Shown piece by piece: positions 1 through 9,545 of a DNA stretch of 64,000 nt. The DNA lies in the NCBI RefSeq assembly GCF_000421825.1, contig NZ_ATXT01000011.1, positions 372,001 through 436,000 of the forward strand, written 5' to 3'. Source of the DNA: Humibacter albus DSM 18994 (lineage in GTDB: Bacteria; Actinomycetota; Actinomycetes; Actinomycetales; Microbacteriaceae). The notes below the pieces were generated by a model. The model worked only from the letters and a program-made list of their open reading frames with translations. It was not told where the DNA came from and searched no databases. Every line of letters starts with the position of its first letter. The first letter of the stretch is position 1. Position numbers and translations under genes: made by a program.

Positions 1-376
1 CGACCGGGATCTCGGCAACGAGTTCGGGACCGAAGGTGCCGCTCCGCTCGCTCGTTCGGCCGCCCTGACGCTGGATCTGATCGGCGATCTGAGCGCGGAT
101 CTCGTGCCACAGTCCTGTCGATCGTGGGGCGGCGAACGGCTGCACCTGCAGCGTCGAACCCGCGTAGTCGAGTCCGACGGCGACCACGCGGCCGGACTCC
201 TCTTCGACCTCGAGGCGCAACTGCAACCCTTCGCGCGGGAGCACTTTGACGCCGCCGAGGTCGATGTAGGGACGGACCGGGTTGGCCTCACTGTCGTCGA
301 ACGGCCCGTCGGTCTCCCGATCGTCGGGTGCCGACTTCTCCCAGTCCTCGTCGGCGGTGTCGCCTGTGTCGCTCAC
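1..376 (-). CDS. DUF3710 family protein (C-terminal part outside window)
   Basis: The reading frame is open from a GTG at 376 to the window edge, so only the first 125 residues are visible. After an acidic N-terminus it has the DUF3710 landmarks GPFD, then YIDLGGVKV, then LRLEVEEESG. Its function is not known. The GTG overlaps the dut stop codon (GTGA, 373-376), so it is translated together with dut. A dUTPase followed by a DUF3710 protein is a common actinobacterial gene order, which supports the assignment. No signal peptide or membrane segment is visible in this part. Confidence 0.8.
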   Translation of the reverse strand, partial: MSDTGDTADEDWEKSAPDDRETDGPFDDSEANPVRPYIDLGGVKVLPREGLQLRLEVEEESGRVVAVGLDYAGSTLQVQPFAAPRSTGLWHEIRAQIADQIQRQGGRTSERSGTFGPELVAEIPV

Positions 377-831
377 GCGTTCTCTCCTGATCGACGTTCC
401 GTGTATCCGGTAGACCCGAATCCGTTCTCTCCGCGCACGCTCTCCGGCAGGGTATCGACCGAGAGAAACCGCGCACGTGTCACCGGCATCACGACGAGTT
501 GGGCGATGCGGTCACCGGCGCTCACCGCGTATGGCACGCGGGTGTCGGTGTTGAGCAGCGTGACGCGGATCTCGCCGCGGTAGCCGGCATCCACCGTCCC
601 CGGCGAGTTGACGACGGTGATGCCATGACGGGCGGCCAGCCCGCTGCGAGGCACCACGAACGCCGCGAAACCCTCGGGCAGAGCGATCGCGACCCCGGTG
701 CCCACGGTCGCACGTTCGCCGGGCGCCAGCGTCACCGTCTGCGTGGAGCAGAGATCCGCGCCGGCGTCGTCGTGATGGGCGTACAGCGGCGGTGCAGAGG
801 CCGTGGTCAGCACATCGACGGATTCGGTCAC
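373..831 (-). CDS. dut: dUTP diphosphatase
   Basis: This cytoplasmic trimeric dUTPase hydrolyses dUTP to dUMP and pyrophosphate, keeping uracil out of DNA and feeding dTMP synthesis. The 152-residue length is normal for the trimeric family. The motifs appear in order: DDAGADL near residue 21, PRSGLAARHGI near 61, the GTVDAGYRGEI loop with the catalytic Asp near 78, GDRIAQLV near 106, and the glycine-rich C-terminal arm GFGSTG that closes over the nucleotide. The start is a GTG with no good Shine-Dalgarno sequence; a TACCCT box six bases upstream (838-843, minus strand) suggests a leaderless message. It is translationally coupled to the downstream DUF3710 gene. Confidence 0.95.
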   Translation of the reverse strand: MTESVDVLTTASAPPLYAHHDDAGADLCSTQTVTLAPGERATVGTGVAIALPEGFAAFVVPRSGLAARHGITVVNSPGTVDAGYRGEIRVTLLNTDTRVPYAVSAGDRIAQLVVMPVTRARFLSVDTLPESVRGENGFGSTGYTERRSGENA

Positions 832-862
832 GTGTCGAGGGTAGTGCAGAAGTCTGGTCGAA

Positions 863-868
863 TAGTCT
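863..868 (+). promoter_or_regulatory. candidate -10 box of the DUF3093 gene
   Basis: TAGTCT matches the actinobacterial TANNNT -10 consensus. It lies only 1 nt before the ATG at 870 but exactly 7 nt before an in-frame GTG at 876, the spacing seen at the other leaderless starts in this window. This favours translation from 876. Confidence 0.35.
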
Positions 869-869
869 C

Positions 870-1310
870 ATGACCGTGTACCGCGAGCGGCTGTGGGCCG
901 CCCCCTGGATGTTCATCGGATCCGCGCTGATCATCCCGGCCTGCATCATCGTTTTCGCCCCCATCAACATGACAGTCGGGATCGTCAGCGCGGTCGCGCT
1001 GTACGCCGCGTGCGTCTTCGGACTGGTCGTCGGCTCCCCCACCATCGAGGTCACCGACGAGGAACTGCACGCGGGCAAGGCGCACATCGAACGCCGTTAC
1101 CTCGGCGCAAGCGAAGCGTTCAACGGCAGCGAGGCGAGCCTGCAGCGCGGACGACTCCTGGATGCTCGCGCCTGGCCGCTGATCCGCGGTTCCGCCTCCG
1201 GTGTCGTGCGCATCCCGATTCTCGACGTGAACGACCCGGCACCGTACTGGCTGCTGTCGTCGCGGCATCCGTCCGAGCTGGCCCGCGCGCTCAACGATCG
1301 GCTCGGCTGA
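870..1310 (+). CDS. DUF3093 domain-containing membrane protein
   Basis: A 146-residue protein of the actinobacterial DUF3093 family. It opens with YRERLWAAPWMF, followed by two hydrophobic segments (about residues 9-30 and 35-58) separated by a very short turn, so it is probably a membrane hairpin with a C-terminal cytoplasmic domain of about 85 residues. The second half carries a conserved VTDEELHAG-type strand. The function is unknown. It is divergent from dut with a 38-nt gap, the usual arrangement in this order. The true start may be the GTG at 876 (protein beginning with YRERL), because the only good -10 box fits a leaderless message from there. Confidence 0.8.
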   Translation: MTVYRERLWAAPWMFIGSALIIPACIIVFAPINMTVGIVSAVALYAACVFGLVVGSPTIEVTDEELHAGKAHIERRYLGASEAFNGSEASLQRGRLLDARAWPLIRGSASGVVRIPILDVNDPAPYWLLSSRHPSELARALNDRLG

Positions 1311-1371
1311 GGCGTCACTCCATCGCACCGGCGTCTGAGCAGCCTCACAGATGCGCGATCAGAGACGACGA

Positions 1372-1404
1372 AGCCGGCGACCTCGGTCGCCGGCTCCTTG
1401 TTTT
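1372..1404 (+). terminator. intrinsic terminator after the DUF3093 gene
   Basis: A perfect 10-bp stem (1372-1381 pairing with 1386-1395) closes a four-base CTCG loop and is followed by CCTTGTTTT. It sits between the converging DUF3093 and DUF4193 genes, and the T-run is on the plus strand. Confidence 0.75.
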
Positions 1405-1418
1405 CGCGTGACGTGACG

Positions 1419-1712
1419 TCAGGCCGCGCACTCCACGCAGATCGGACCGAGCTTCGTCTCGTGGTCCATCTGCGAGCGATGCTTCACCAGGAAGCAGCTG
1501 ACACAGGTGAACTCGTCGGCCTGCGGAGGCAGCACGACGACGTCCAGGTCGAGGTCGGAGAGGTCGGCGCCGGGCAGCTCGAAACCGCCCGGGTTGTCGG
1601 CATCGTCGACGTCGACCACCCCCGACATCTTGTCGGGTACCCGCTCCTTCAGAGCCTCGATCGACTCCGAATCGTCGTCGGTTTTGCGCGGCGCGTCGTA
1701 ATCGGTTGCCAT
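1419..1712 (-). CDS. DUF4193 domain-containing protein
   Basis: A 97-residue acidic protein of the actinobacterial DUF4193 family with no assigned function. The N-terminal half is rich in Asp, Ser and Glu (ATDYDAPRK, then DDDSESIE). The C-terminal half carries two Cys pairs, CVSC and CVEC, about 20 residues apart, which look like a small zinc-binding ribbon. An upstream in-frame ATG at 1805 exists, but family similarity starts at MATDYD and the codons before it look non-coding, so 1712 was chosen. It is divergent from sepH. Confidence 0.85.
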   Translation of the reverse strand: MATDYDAPRKTDDDSESIEALKERVPDKMSGVVDVDDADNPGGFELPGADLSDLDLDVVVLPPQADEFTCVSCFLVKHRSQMDHETKLGPICVECAA

Positions 1713-1927
1713 TCCCATCCACTTCTCAATTGAATGCCGACCGAAGAAATCGGCGGGCATAGTTTGCACCAGGGAACCTGGAATAGCAAACAAGCCACGG
1801 CGCATCTTCAGTCTTGGTGATTTCGCTCCCGTTCAACTGACGGCGCGCCCCGGCTATTCCCGTGTTTTCGGGCCGGTTCGTGGCAAGGTGATGGGCGAAC
1901 GCAACGAGGTCGAAAGAGGCGTTTCGC

Positions 1928-3007
1928 ATGCAGGATTTGAAAGTCATCGGCGTCGAGAACGGCGCCTTGCTCGCCGCCAACGGCAACGGTGAGCGGTTCC
2001 GCATCGCCATCGACGAGATGTTGCAGTCGAGGCTGCGCCAGATCAAGCCGGAACCGGTCACCGGGCCCAAGGTGTCGCCCCGTGAGATCCAGGCGCACAT
2101 CCGCTCGGGACTGTCGGCCGAGGAGGTGGCGGAGCTCACCGGTGCCGCCATCGGCTACGTCGAACGGTTCGAGAGCCCCATTGTTGCCGAGCGCGAGCAC
2201 ATCGTCGCCTCCGCACTCAGCGTGCCCGTACGCACGGGAGCGGACATCGACCCGTTGAGTGAGGGCGACACTTTCGGCAGCGTCATCCGTGAGCGGCTGG
2301 TCTCCGTGGGCGCCACCGGCGAGCGATGGACGAGCTGGAAGGAGCCGGAGGGCGGCTGGATCGTCAAGCTGACGTTCGTGGCGGATGACGTCGACCACGA
2401 CGCACGCTGGACCTTCGAGCCGCGCAAGCTCGCACTGGCGCCGTCGAACGCGGATGCCCACACGCTGTCCCAGCAGGGCGAGCTGCAGACCGGCCTGATC
2501 CCCCGACTGCGCGCTGTGACGCCTGTGCTGCCCGTTCCGGACGACTCGCGCTTCGACAGCGGAGCGTTCACGCTGGACGAGTCGTCCGCAGCGCCCGGTC
2601 GCCCCGACGCTTCCGTATCGCGCGCGCCGCAGAACGTGAACAACGCCGTCAGCATTCAGGCGATCAAGCGCGCTGCCGACGACGAACCGCGGGACGTGCA
2701 CCAGACAGCAGACCTTCTGGAAGCCCTGCGCAAGCGTCGCGGGGAACGCGAGGCCGCCGGGCTTCGCGACTCGGCGCCGCAGGCCGTGGATGTGCCGCTC
2801 GACACGTTCGACGACCCGGGCGCTGCAGACGGCGACCCGACCCCGGCGACGTTGCCGCAGGCGTCCGCGGAGCCGGCCGGGAGCGAACGTCAGGCGGCCG
2901 AGCGGCCGAACTCGACGGGGCCGGTGCGCGGCCGGCGCGGACGCAAGTCCATGCCGAGCTGGGATGAGATCGTCTTCGGCGCACGCACCGACGACGATCT
3001 CGCTTGA
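1928..3007 (+). CDS. sepH: septation protein SepH
   Basis: SepH is an actinobacterial cell-division protein that stimulates FtsZ assembly at the septum. The 359-residue protein begins with the diagnostic MQDLKVIGVENG. It continues with the DUF3071 domain (about residues 1-170), including a helix-turn-helix-like stretch around residues 55-85 (SPREIQAHIRSGLSAEEVAE). The C-terminal half is a long low-complexity linker. The last 20 residues contain RGRRGRKSMPSWDEIVFG, the conserved tail of this family. The ATG is preceded by an AAAGAGG ribosome-binding site. The stop codon lies inside a 16-nt tandem repeat (2990-3044). Confidence 0.92.
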   Translation: MQDLKVIGVENGALLAANGNGERFRIAIDEMLQSRLRQIKPEPVTGPKVSPREIQAHIRSGLSAEEVAELTGAAIGYVERFESPIVAEREHIVASALSVPVRTGADIDPLSEGDTFGSVIRERLVSVGATGERWTSWKEPEGGWIVKLTFVADDVDHDARWTFEPRKLALAPSNADAHTLSQQGELQTGLIPRLRAVTPVLPVPDDSRFDSGAFTLDESSAAPGRPDASVSRAPQNVNNAVSIQAIKRAADDEPRDVHQTADLLEALRKRRGEREAAGLRDSAPQAVDVPLDTFDDPGAADGDPTPATLPQASAEPAGSERQAAERPNSTGPVRGRRGRKSMPSWDEIVFGARTDDDLA

Positions 3008-3044
3008 CGACGATCTCGCCTGACGACAATCCCGCCTGACGGCG
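2990..3044 (+). repeat. 16-nt tandem repeat across the sepH stop codon
   Basis: There are three consecutive 16-nt units, GACGACGATCTCGCYT with small variations (2990-3005, 3006-3021, 3022-3037), and the start of a fourth. The TGA at 3005-3007 spans the junction of units 1 and 2, and each following unit boundary again reads TGA. Because the unit is not a multiple of three, the copies bring stops in other frames. Confidence 0.85.
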
Positions 3045-3051
3045 TCGATCT

Positions 3052-4188
3052 CTACTCGAAGGCTCCGAGCCGGACGAGCGGTACCTTCTGCTCCTCCGGA
3101 GTGAACGAGCCGTGTTGTCCGACCATCAACCGCGACTTGGCGTGCTCCGGCGCCGAACTGTAGTAGGCGACGCGGCCACGTGCGGCGACGAGAACGTTGC
3201 CGATGCGCCCGACGACCTCTTCGTCGACACGAGGTCCGAACCAGCCGGCGTCGATCGCCTCGGATCGCGTCGCGATCCAGGCCCGGTGTCCCTCCGCTTC
3301 ACGCCACGCCGCGGCCAGCGCCTGCTCTTGGCCGAACGTCGCGTCGGCTCCCAGGTGGAGCTGCAGCAGCCGGGGATCTCCTGCGACCTGCTGTACGCCA
3401 TCCACGAGTTCGGGCACGGTGTCGTAGAGCACGTGGGAGGACGCGGGAACGTCGAGCACGCCGTGGTCCGCGGTCACGAATGCGCCCTCTCCTTGACGAA
3501 GGGACCGCGCGAGGGCCGACATCACGGAATCGAGCTCCTCGAGGGCGATGAGCCAGGAGTTCGAGGCGATGCCCTCGGCGTGCGCCGCAACGTCGAGCTC
3601 GGGCACGTACAGGTAGACGAGCCGTTTGCCGCCGCGATCGAAGAGCTCGCGCACGATCTCGATACGACGCTGCATGCTGCTGGCGGCGACGTACTCGGCG
3701 CCGCGCAGCACCGCGGCCGTGTATGAGGACGAGCGATAGCGAGCCGGTCCGACCGCGTAGGCCGCCACGCCTTCGCGCAGGGCACGCTCGAAAACCGTCT
3801 CATGCCGCTGCCATGTGGCGGGGTCGGGCGTACCCGTCCAGCCGCTGAGGTGGTTGATCACCGTGCCGGTCGCCGGGTTCAGCGCCTTGTAGCCGACGAT
3901 GCCGTGGTCGCCGGGCATCACGCCAGTGCACAGCGTGGCGATCGCCGAGGCAGTGGTCGTCGGCGATCCGCTGTCGATGGTGGAGGCCTTCGTGAGACGC
4001 AGGCCGAGGAAACGTGCATGGCCGGAGCGCGCCTTCAGCGCGTGGGCACCGAGGCCGTCCGCTACGACCACCACAGCGCGCGACACCGCAGGGATCGGGA
4101 TGGATGCCTGACCGCCCGTGATCGCGGACAGGCAACTCGTCATCACGTCGGCAAGGCTCGTCGTGGACGGAAAGCCGGCCGGTAGCAT
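3052..4188 (-). CDS. alkaline phosphatase family protein (nucleotide pyrophosphatase/phosphodiesterase type)
   Basis: A predicted metal-dependent phosphodiesterase of the alkaline phosphatase superfamily, about 378 residues. It has the first metal ligand in [12 protein letters not shown] near residue 42, the nucleophile threonine in [17 protein letters not shown] near residue 73, [14 protein letters not shown] near 92, [13 protein letters not shown] near 195 and the late metal site TADHGVLD near 243. The natural substrate cannot be deduced. The start at 4188 was preferred over 4215 because it gives the usual family N-terminus. No signal peptide is evident, so it is probably cytoplasmic. It converges on sepH and is divergent from parC. 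Confidence 0.85.
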   Translation of the reverse strand: MLPAGFPSTTSLADVMTSCLSAITGGQASIPIPAVSRAVVVVADGLGAHALKARSGHARFLGLRLTKASTIDSGSPTTTASAIATLCTGVMPGDHGIVGYKALNPATGTVINHLSGWTGTPDPATWQRHETVFERALREGVAAYAVGPARYRSSSYTAAVLRGAEYVAASSMQRRIEIVRELFDRGGKRLVYLYVPELDVAAHAEGIASNSWLIALEELDSVMSALARSLRQGEGAFVTADHGVLDVPASSHVLYDTVPELVDGVQQVAGDPRLLQLHLGADATFGQEQALAAAWREAEGHRAWIATRSEAIDAGWFGPRVDEEVVGRIGNVLVAARGRVAYYSSAPEHAKSRLMVGQHGSFTPEEQKVPLVRLGAFE

Positions 4189-4284
4189 TGTCCCCACGCA
4201 GCCAGTCTGGCACACAGGCGCCGGCTGGGATCCGTAGTCGCACGGCGTGAATCGAAACCGCCGTCACCCCTCGAGATTGCACGA

Positions 4285-6777
4285 ATGAGCGCAGCAGACA
4301 ACCGCAGATCGGCCCGCACGCCGGCAGCCGAATCCGAGACCCCGGAGCGCATCGAAGACATCGACGTCTCCACCGAGATGCAGAGCTCGTACCTCGAGTA
4401 CGCCTACTCCGTGATCTACTCGAGGGCCTTGCCCGACGCCCGTGACGGCCTCAAGCCGGTGCAGCGTCGCATCCTCTACCAGATGAGCGAGATGGGTCTG
4501 CGCCCCGAGCGCGCGCACGTCAAGTCGGCGCGCGTCACGGGCGAGGTGATGGGCAAGCTGCACCCGCACGGCGACTCGGCGATCTACGACGCGCTCGTGC
4601 GCATGGCCCAGGACTTCACGCTGCGCCTGCCGCTCATCGACGGACACGGCAACTTCGGCTCACTCGACGACGGGCCCGCGGCGGCGCGATACACCGAGGT
4701 GAGACTCGCGCCGGCGGCGCTCACCATGACGAACGGAACCGACGAGGACGAGGTCGACTTCGTCCCCAATTACGACAACCAGCTCATGCAGCCCGACGTG
4801 CTCCCGTCGGCCATCCCGAACCTCCTGGTGAACGGCGCGAGCGGCATCGCGGTCGGCATGGCCACCAACATGGCCCCGCACAATCTCGTCGAGGTCGTGG
4901 GGGCCGCGCGGCACCTGCTCGAGCATCCCGAAGCGTCGCTGGACGAGTTGATGGAGTTCGTGCCGGGGCCCGACCTGCCCGGCGGCGGCATCGTCGTGGG
5001 ACTGGACGGCGTGAAGGATGCCTACGCCGGTGGTCGAGGCACGTTCCGCACGCGCGCCAAGGTGGCCGTCGAGCCCATCACGGCTCGCAAGACCGGGCTG
5101 GTCGTCACCGAGCTTCCCTATCTGGTGGGTCCGGAGAAGGTGATCGAGAAGATCAAGGACGGGGTCAACGCGAAGAAGCTGGCCGGCATCACCGACGTCA
5201 CCGATCTCTCCGACCGTAGCCGCGGCCTGCGCCTCGTGATCGGCATCAAGACCGGCTTCAGCCCGCAGGCCGTGCTGGAGCAGTTGTACCGCTACACGCC
5301 GCTGGAAGACGGCTTCTCGATCAACAACGTCGCGCTCGTCGATGGCAGCCCGCGAACGCTGGGTCTGAGGGAGCTCCTTCGGGTCTACCTGGACCATCGT
5401 GTCAGCGTCGTCACCCGGCGGTCGCGCTACCGGCTCGAACGCCGCCGCGAGCGGTTGCACCTCGTCGAGGGGCTGCTGATCGCGATCCTGGACATCGACG
5501 AGGTCATCCAGGTCATCCGCAGCAGCGATGACAGCGATCAGGCTCGCACGCGCCTGATGCAGGTCTTCGACCTCAGCCAGGTGCAGTCCGAGTACATCCT
5601 CGAGCTCCGTCTGCGCAGACTGACGAAGTTCTCCCGCATCGAACTGGAGGCGGAGCGTGACAACCTGCTCGCCGAGATCGCGGAGCTCGAAGGCATCCTC
5701 GCCAGCGATCAGCGGATCAGAGACGTCGTGTCTCAGGAACTGGCAGAGGTGGCGGAGAGGTTCGGTACTCCGCGTCGCACACTGCTCACCTCGGCCAAGC
5801 CGTCCAAGGCCGTCTCGGGCGCCAAGGCGCAGGCGGCGCTGGAGGTCGCGGATGTGCCGTGCCGCGTCATCCTGTCGGCCACGGGTCGCCTCGTGCGGGT
5901 CGACCTCGAACCGGGCGCGGAGGGCGTCGCGCCCCGCATCACTCCTCCGGCACGACGCAGCAAGCACGACGCGGTGCGCGCCACCCTGGACACCACGACA
6001 CGGACCGAGATCGGGGCGGTGACCAGCCGCGGCCGCATCGTGCGTCTCACCCCGGTCGATCTCCCCGCGGTGCCGGCGAACTCGGTGCAGCTCGCCGCCG
6101 GCGTCAAGGTGGCTGATTATGTCGGCCTCACGGACAGGAGCGAACAGGTTCTCGCTCTCGTGGCCTCGGACTCGAGCATTCCGCTCGCACTCGGGACGGC
6201 GCAGGGAGTCGTGAAACGGCTCAGTGTCGGCGATTGGGCGAACAGGCCGGAGTTCGAGGTGATCTCTCTGAAACCCGGCGACAGCGTGGTCGGCGCGAGT
6301 GAGGCATCCGACGACGACGAGCTCGTGTTCGTGGCCTCGGATGCCCAGTTGCTGCGGTTCTCGGCCTCGTCGGTGCGTCCGCAGGGTCGTGGCGCCGGCG
6401 GCATGGCCGGCATCAAGCTCGGCGCCGGCGCGGCGGCGCTGTTCTTCGGTGTGATCCGGCAGGCGAGTGCCGAGGCGGCCGTGGTCGTGACCATCGCCAC
6501 CTCAGGCCAGACGCTCGCAGGCACGAACCCGGGCTCCGGCAAGGTGTCGCCGTTCGCTGAGTTCCCGGCCAAGGGCAGGGCGACCGGCGGCGTGCGCGCA
6601 CAGCGCTTCCTGAAGGGCGAGGACCAGCTCTCGCTGGCATGGGCGGGCGAAGGTCCGGCGCTGGCCGTCTCCGGCGACGGCACGACCCGTGCTCTTCCCG
6701 AGCCTTCAGGCAAGCGCGATGCGTCGGGCGCCCCGCTCGACGCCGTGATCGGCGCGGTCGGGACGACGCTGCGCTGA
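4285..6777 (+). CDS. parC: DNA topoisomerase IV subunit A (type IIA topoisomerase subunit A)
   Basis: This is the DNA breakage-reunion subunit that works with the ATPase subunit encoded convergently at 6899-8983. Of 830 residues, the N-terminal two thirds form the winged-helix/tower domains. They contain the quinolone-region sequence [14 protein letters not shown] near residue 93 and the catalytic tyrosine Tyr136 in [10 protein letters not shown] coiled-coil arm follows. The C-terminal third is a beta-pinwheel with blade motifs such as [15 protein letters not shown] see no true GyrA box (Q-R-R-G-G-K-G), which argues for topoisomerase IV rather than gyrase A. A second actinobacterial gyrA/gyrB pair is expected elsewhere in the genome. 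Confidence 0.88.
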   Translation: MSAADNRRSARTPAAESETPERIEDIDVSTEMQSSYLEYAYSVIYSRALPDARDGLKPVQRRILYQMSEMGLRPERAHVKSARVTGEVMGKLHPHGDSAIYDALVRMAQDFTLRLPLIDGHGNFGSLDDGPAAARYTEVRLAPAALTMTNGTDEDEVDFVPNYDNQLMQPDVLPSAIPNLLVNGASGIAVGMATNMAPHNLVEVVGAARHLLEHPEASLDELMEFVPGPDLPGGGIVVGLDGVKDAYAGGRGTFRTRAKVAVEPITARKTGLVVTELPYLVGPEKVIEKIKDGVNAKKLAGITDVTDLSDRSRGLRLVIGIKTGFSPQAVLEQLYRYTPLEDGFSINNVALVDGSPRTLGLRELLRVYLDHRVSVVTRRSRYRLERRRERLHLVEGLLIAILDIDEVIQVIRSSDDSDQARTRLMQVFDLSQVQSEYILELRLRRLTKFSRIELEAERDNLLAEIAELEGILASDQRIRDVVSQELAEVAERFGTPRRTLLTSAKPSKAVSGAKAQAALEVADVPCRVILSATGRLVRVDLEPGAEGVAPRITPPARRSKHDAVRATLDTTTRTEIGAVTSRGRIVRLTPVDLPAVPANSVQLAAGVKVADYVGLTDRSEQVLALVASDSSIPLALGTAQGVVKRLSVGDWANRPEFEVISLKPGDSVVGASEASDDDELVFVASDAQLLRFSASSVRPQGRGAGGMAGIKLGAGAAALFFGVIRQASAEAAVVVTIATSGQTLAGTNPGSGKVSPFAEFPAKGRATGGVRAQRFLKGEDQLSLAWAGEGPALAVSGDGTTRALPEPSGKRDASGAPLDAVIGAVGTTLR

Positions 6778-6892
6778 TCGCCTGGTGCATGGCCGAACCC
6801 GCAGGAATGGGCTGATCGCCTAGGGGCGCATGGCCGCGCCTGCGGGAATGGGCTGACCGCACGCAGGCGTACGGCTGCGACCGCAGGGATGG
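6774..6892 (+). repeat. three imperfect ~40-nt tandem repeats starting at the parC stop
   Basis: Units begin at 6774, 6812 and 6853, each with CTGAYCGC, then a GCATGGCCG-like core and ending in GCRGGRATGG. The first unit contains the parC TGA (6775-6777). The array fills the whole gap between the convergent parC and parE genes. Confidence 0.75.
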
Positions 6893-6898
6893 ATGTGC

Positions 6899-8983
6899 TC
6901 AGGCGTCGATGCGCTCGCGGCTCAGCTGGTCACTGCTGGTCACGATGAAATCCTTGCGGGGTGCGACGTCGTTGCCCATCAGCATCTCGAAGACCTGTGC
7001 TGCGCGCTCCGCGTCGTCCAGTCGCACGCGGCGCAACAGGCGGTGGGTGCGATCCATCGTGGTCGATGCCAGCTGATCGGCATCCATCTCGCCCAGGCCC
7101 TTGTAGCGTTGCGGAGGCTCCTGCCAGCGCTTGCCGGCCTTCTTCAGCCCGGTCAGAACGGTGTGCAACTCCTGATCGGAATAGGTGTAAATGGTCTCGT
7201 TCGGCTTCGAGCCCGGGTTGATGGCGATCACGCGGTGCAGCGGCGGCACGGCGGCGAACACACGTCCGGCCTCGATCATCGGCCGCATGTAGCGGAAGAA
7301 CAGCGTCAGCAGGAGCGTGCGGATGTGAGCACCGTCGACATCCGCGTCGCTCATCACGATGACCTTGCCGTACCGGGCGGCATCGATGTCGAAGCTTCGG
7401 CCCGAGCCCGCTCCGATCACTTGGATGATCGCCGCGCACTCGGCGTTGCCGAGCATGTCAGAGACGGATGCCTTCTGCACGTTGAGGATCTTGCCGCGGA
7501 TCGGCAGAAGCGCCTGGTGCTCGCTGTCCCTGGCGCGCCGTGCCGTGCCCAGCGCCGAGTCTCCCTCGACGATGAAGAGTTCGCTCCGTGCCACGTCGCT
7601 CGAGCGGCAGTCGACGAGTTTCGCGGGTAGGGACGAGGTCTCGAGGGCGTTCTTGCGGCGCTGAGTCTCCTTGTGGGCGCGCGCGGAGATGCGCGACTTC
7701 ATCTCGGAGACGATCTTGTCGAGAAGCAGAGCGGACTGCGTCTTGTCGTCGCGCTTCGAGGAGGAGAAGCGAGCGGAGAGTCCGTCGGTGAGCACCTTCG
7801 TCACGATGCCGCGCACGGCCGGTGTGCCCAGCACTTCTTTGGTCTGGCCCTCGAACTGCGGCTCGGGAAGCCGTACGGTGAGCACGCCGGTCAACCCGGC
7901 CAGGATGTCGTCCTTCTCGAGCTTCTCGTTCGCCGACACCTTGAGCCGGCGAGCGTTCTGCTCCACCTGCTGGCGGAAGAACTTCATCAGCCCGGCGTCG
8001 AACCCCGCTTGGTGGCTACCGCCCTTCGGAGTCGCGATGATGTTCACGAACGTGCGGAACACGGTGTCGTACCCGGTTCCCCAGCGCAGCGCGATGTCGA
8101 CTTCGCACTCGCGCTGAACCTCGGTGGGCACCATGGCGCCGTGGTCGCTCAGCACGGGCACCGTCTCCGTGAACGTGCCGGTGCCCGCTATGCGCCAGGT
8201 GTCGGTGACCGCCGTGTCCGGCGCGAGGTAATCGGCGAACTCGCTGATGCCGCCCTCGTAGAGGAACTCCGTGCGCTCGGGAACGTCGGTGCGGGCATCC
8301 GTGATCCCGATGGTCAGGCCCGGGACGAGGAAGGCCGTCTGCCTCGCCCTGCCGACCAGATCGTCGACGCTGAACTCCACGCCCTTGCCGAAGATCTGAC
8401 GGTCCGCCCAGTATCGGATACGCGTGCCGGCGACGCCCTTGGCGACCTTGCCCACCACGCGCAGTTCGCTGCCCGACTCGAACGGGGTGAACGGCGACAG
8501 CGGATCGGGTTCACCCTTGTCGGCGAAGATGCCGGGTTCTCCGCGATGGAACGACATCGCCCAGGTCTTCCCATTGCGGTCGACCTCGACGTCGAGCCGT
8601 TCGGATAGGGCGTTGACGACCGACGCGCCGACACCGTGCAGGCCGCCGGAGGAGGAGTAGGAACCCGAGCCGAACTTGCCCCCGGCATGCAGCTTGGTGA
8701 AGACCACCTCCACACCGGAGAGCCCCGTCTTCGGCTCGATGTCGACCGGGATGCCTCGTGCCTTGTCGTGCACTTCCACGCTTTCGTCCGCGTGCAGGAG
8801 CACCTCGATGTCGGAGCCGAACCCCGCGAGCGCCTCGTCGACCGAGTTGTCGATGATCTCCCAGAGACAGTGCATGAGACCGCGGGCGTCGGTCGATCCG
8901 ATATACATGCCCGGTCGCTTGCGCACGGCTTCCAGCCCCTCGAGCACCGAAAGGTGTCTGGCCGAATAGTCGTTGGTCGCCAC
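6899..8983 (-). CDS. parE: DNA topoisomerase IV subunit B (type IIA topoisomerase subunit B)
   Basis: The ATPase/TOPRIM subunit, 694 residues. The GHKL ATPase domain opens with LEGLEAVRKRPGMYIGST near residue 12. It holds the Bergerat-fold Asn in EIIDNSVDEA near 40, and the GGLHGVG ATP lid near 108. The transducer domain follows. The TOPRIM domain shows FIVEGDSALGTA, with the metal ligands in VMSDADVDGAHIRTLL. The start is a GTG with a GGGAG ribosome-binding site 6 nt upstream. The open frame runs on upstream into the racemase gene, but that extension is antisense to DUF7455 and has no family similarity. It forms the functional pair with parC. Confidence 0.9.
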   Translation of the reverse strand: MATNDYSARHLSVLEGLEAVRKRPGMYIGSTDARGLMHCLWEIIDNSVDEALAGFGSDIEVLLHADESVEVHDKARGIPVDIEPKTGLSGVEVVFTKLHAGGKFGSGSYSSSGGLHGVGASVVNALSERLDVEVDRNGKTWAMSFHRGEPGIFADKGEPDPLSPFTPFESGSELRVVGKVAKGVAGTRIRYWADRQIFGKGVEFSVDDLVGRARQTAFLVPGLTIGITDARTDVPERTEFLYEGGISEFADYLAPDTAVTDTWRIAGTGTFTETVPVLSDHGAMVPTEVQRECEVDIALRWGTGYDTVFRTFVNIIATPKGGSHQAGFDAGLMKFFRQQVEQNARRLKVSANEKLEKDDILAGLTGVLTVRLPEPQFEGQTKEVLGTPAVRGIVTKVLTDGLSARFSSSKRDDKTQSALLLDKIVSEMKSRISARAHKETQRRKNALETSSLPAKLVDCRSSDVARSELFIVEGDSALGTARRARDSEHQALLPIRGKILNVQKASVSDMLGNAECAAIIQVIGAGSGRSFDIDAARYGKVIVMSDADVDGAHIRTLLLTLFFRYMRPMIEAGRVFAAVPPLHRVIAINPGSKPNETIYTYSDQELHTVLTGLKKAGKRWQEPPQRYKGLGEMDADQLASTTMDRTHRLLRRVRLDDAERAAQVFEMLMGNDVAPRKDFIVTSSDQLSRERIDA

Positions 8984-9232
8984 GCAAGTCTCCCGTTGTC
9001 GCCGTCTCGTCACCGCTCGTGCGAGAGCGGGCCGCCCACCAGGATAACGAGCGGGAGGAGCGCTCGAGCGCACCGACACCCGTCCTCGGCGCAGGGCGCG
9101 CCACGGCCGCGGCCCGAACCTACGCGCACAGCGAAATGCCTCCGGATTCGACGGTGCCGCCGGTGCCGACGTGCTTGTATGGATGCGTGAGGTTCCGATA
9201 CGGAGCCTTGTTTCACCAGAAGGGAGCCCAGC

Positions 9233-9475
9233 ATGTCGAATTACGCAGGCCATGTCGCCACCCCCGGTACCGACGAGCTTCCTTCCGGCCCGGCACTGAC
9301 CGCGGCCGACCGCTGCGACGCGTGCGGCGCCCAGGCATACGTGCGGGTCACGGTCAACGGAAGTGATCTGCTGTTCTGCGCACACCACGCGAAGAAGCAT
9401 CACGAGAAGCTCTCGAGCATCGCCACCAACTGGCATGACGAGACCGCACGGCTGTTCGAGGATCAGCGCGCCTGA
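9233..9475 (+). CDS. DUF7455 family small zinc-ribbon-like protein
   Basis: An 80-residue protein of a conserved actinobacterial family without known function. The core has ADRCDACGAQAYVRV near residue 24 and LLFCAHHAKKH near 45. The CxxC plus C-x-HH arrangement suggests one bound zinc. The ATG is preceded by an AGAAGGGAG ribosome-binding site. The gene often lies next to a sigma factor or topoisomerase gene in actinobacteria, as here next to parE. Confidence 0.85.
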   Translation: MSNYAGHVATPGTDELPSGPALTAADRCDACGAQAYVRVTVNGSDLLFCAHHAKKHHEKLSSIATNWHDETARLFEDQRA

Positions 9476-9492
9476 TCCTTCCCCGGTCTTTC

Positions 9493-9530
9493 GCACGATG
9501 CCCCGCAGCGCATGCTGTGGGGCATCGTGC
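9493..9530. terminator. bidirectional terminator hairpin
   Basis: A 16-bp stem with one G-T wobble (9493-9508 with 9515-9530) and a 6-nt loop lies between the convergent DUF7455 and racemase genes. It lacks a long T-run, so termination efficiency is uncertain. Confidence 0.65.
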
Positions 9531-9545
9531 TGTGCGGGATGCCCG

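Noticed and set aside
4285-8983. Reading the pair as gyrA/gyrB
   Set aside because: No GyrA box is visible, and the genes are convergent, away from any recF/dnaN context; topoisomerase IV is the better name, although the activity itself cannot be read from sequence.
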